This document shows, piece after piece, positions 62,831-64,000 of a DNA stretch of 64,000 nt. The stretch covers positions 1,364,001 to 1,428,000 of the forward strand of contig NZ_CP145335.1 in NCBI RefSeq assembly GCF_049568105.1. The letters are read 5' to 3'. Under the pieces are notes generated by a model that saw only the letters and a list, made by a program, of their open reading frames with translations, was not told where the DNA came from and did not search any database. The stretch is from Salinisphaera sp049568105. GTDB taxonomy: Bacteria > Pseudomonadota > Gammaproteobacteria > Nevskiales > Salinisphaeraceae. A program made the position numbers and the translations under genes. Numbering within the stretch: the first letter of the stretch is position 1; each line of letters starts with the position of its first letter.

Positions 62831-64000
62831 TCAGGTGATCGGCTTCAGGTCGAAATCGAGCCGATTCCGACACAGCCGGTAACGCGTTCTGAGTTGTTCA
62901 GGCCCGTCGCCGCCGATATAAACCAGCGCCAGCGCGTAGCTGTAGGTTTCCTGATGCGTCAGTTCCGACAGGCGCATGCCGGGGTGGACATGCGGCTCGA
63001 AGATCATACCCGGAATCTCGGCGGCCAGTACCTTGAGCTCGGCGTCGCTGGGTAGGCGCCCGACCACGGCGTCGTCATAGGCCCGCAGGAAACAGCAGGC
63101 AGCGTAGGCGAACCGGCCCTTGCCATCGGGGAACTGCGGTTTTCGGCCGAGTGCCACGTTGACCGCGGCTTCGTGATTGGACACGCCGTCGACCTTTTCG
63201 AACAGATCCGAATGGTGCTGGGCGATCCGGGTGTTGATTTCCAGCAGCCAGACGTTGTCGGCATCGGCATCCCAGAAGAACTCGATGTTGAAGGCCGACT
63301 GGTCGAAGCCGATGTGGGCCAGCACGCGGCGGGCGATATCTTCCATCATCGCCCGGGCTCGGTGTGGCAGTCGGGACGGGTATTGATAGCGTAGAAATGT
63401 GGGCCGGCCCTTGGCCCGGATCGAGTCGATCAGGCCATGGAAATGGATCTCGCCGTCGATTACATAGCCTTCGAGGGTGCATTGACGGCCGCCGATCAGC
63501 GATTCGGCGAGACAATAGTGGCCGCCCACCGCCGCGATCTCGGCCGGCAGTTCGGCATGCTCAAGGATACGATCGAAAGGCTCGGCGAAGATGCCGATAT
63601 TCGCCCGGATCTCGGTCAGGGCCGTGCGCAGCGCTTCGTCGCTGTCAATATGAAAACCGAGATAGGAGCCGGCCGATTTCACCGGTTTGAGCCAGAACGG
63701 GTAGTCGAGTGTCAGTTCGCCGACCACATCGGTTGCGAACGGGTCGACCAGCTCGAAGCGCGGGATGTGCGTAGCCACTACGGCACGCTGTTCGCAGCGG
63801 CTCCAGTATTTATGTTCGCATTTGAGCAGGGCTTCCAGGCTCGGCCCCCGCAAGCCAAAGCCGCGGGCCAAGATCGGCAGCATGGTCGAGACCGGGAAAT
63901 CGACATACCCGATCAGAGCGTCGACCGGGCCTTCGAAAGCCTCGAGCCGTGCGTTGGCGCGTTCGAGCAGGTCGTCGATGGGAAAATATTCGGTCTCCAT
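62831..64000 (-). CDS. ATP-grasp ligase, paralogue of the cupin fusion (5' end at window edge)
   Basis: At least 389 residues; the frame reaches the last base and probably continues outside. It aligns with the ligase half of the 57537-59219 protein: 'DFPVSTMLPILARGFGL', 'ALLKCEHKYWSRCEQR', ATP lysine in 'FWLKPVKSAGSYLGF', 'FNIEFFWDADADNVWLLEIN' and 'RLSELTHQETYSYALAL'. Whether it also carries an N-terminal domain cannot be seen. It is the first visible gene of the operon with the CocE-type and M20 hydrolases. The substrate is unknown. Confidence 0.85.
   Translation of the reverse strand: METEYFPIDDLLERANARLEAFEGPVDALIGYVDFPVSTMLPILARGFGLRGPSLEALLKCEHKYWSRCEQRAVVATHIPRFELVDPFATDVVGELTLDYPFWLKPVKSAGSYLGFHIDSDEALRTALTEIRANIGIFAEPFDRILEHAELPAEIAAVGGHYCLAESLIGGRQCTLEGYVIDGEIHFHGLIDSIRAKGRPTFLRYQYPSRLPHRARAMMEDIARRVLAHIGFDQSAFNIEFFWDADADNVWLLEINTRIAQHHSDLFEKVDGVSNHEAAVNVALGRKPQFPDGKGRFAYAACCFLRAYDDAVVGRLPSDAELKVLAAEIPGMIFEPHVHPGMRLSELTHQETYSYALALVYIGGDGPEQLRTRYRLCRNRLDFDLKPIT

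Overview
The window is high-GC DNA with dense, mostly short-gapped genes. It reads as the chromosome of a gammaproteobacterium: gene order nrdR-ribD-ribE-ribH-nusB-thiL, tRNAs with encoded CCA, a TonB/ExbB/ExbD system and several TonB-dependent outer-membrane receptors. The ectoine-synthase-like domain and the hydroxamate siderophore genes would suit a halophilic or marine lineage such as Salinisphaera. That genus guess is inference only. No phage, insertion sequence or CRISPR array was seen.

Region 1 (1-19 kb) is a surface-glycan locus. It has two GT39-type membrane glycosyltransferases, two GT4 and two GT2 glycosyltransferases, a Wzx-like flippase, a UGM/protoporphyrinogen-oxidase-like flavoprotein, and sugar-nucleotide enzymes (GalE, UDP-xylose synthase, a WbpE-like aminotransferase and, after the tRNAs, Ugd). 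Less usual members are a GT4-sulfotransferase fusion, a sulfotransferase-like protein, two tandem amidohydrolases and a phosphatidylserine-decarboxylase-like protein. tRNA-Val, tRNA-Ala and tRNA-Glu lie at its right side.

Region 2 (19-33.6 kb) is housekeeping: ugd, an FmdB-like zinc ribbon, aspS, glyA, nrdR, ribD, ribE, ribH, nusB, thiL, an ankyrin protein, cysS, folD and tRNA-Pro. ribBA, often found between ribE and ribH, is absent here.

Region 3 (33.9-42.7 kb) holds tonB-exbB-exbD and two tandem paralogous TonB-dependent receptors of equal length, each followed by a strong terminator. Region 4 (42.7-48.4 kb) is mixed: a small lipoprotein, an RNase AM-like PHP phosphoesterase, an aldo/keto reductase, a PHA-synthase-like protein lacking catalytic residues, a HAD phosphatase and a TesB-like thioesterase. 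A gene-free 1.2-kb stretch with palindromes follows.

Region 5 (49.4-64 kb) is the most interesting. A Fur-box-like promoter precedes a hydroxamate-type siderophore receptor and a tightly coupled desABCD-like operon (PLP decarboxylase, N-hydroxylase, acyltransferase, NIS synthetase). The operon ends at a 14-bp perfect stem-loop. Downstream lies a fusion of an ectoine-synthase-like cupin to an ATP-grasp ligase. Converging on it is a minus-strand operon of a second, paralogous ATP-grasp protein, a CocE-type serine hydrolase and an M20 peptidase/deacetylase. I do not recognise this combination as a named pathway. It looks like a small-molecule ligation and hydrolysis system beside an iron-uptake cluster.
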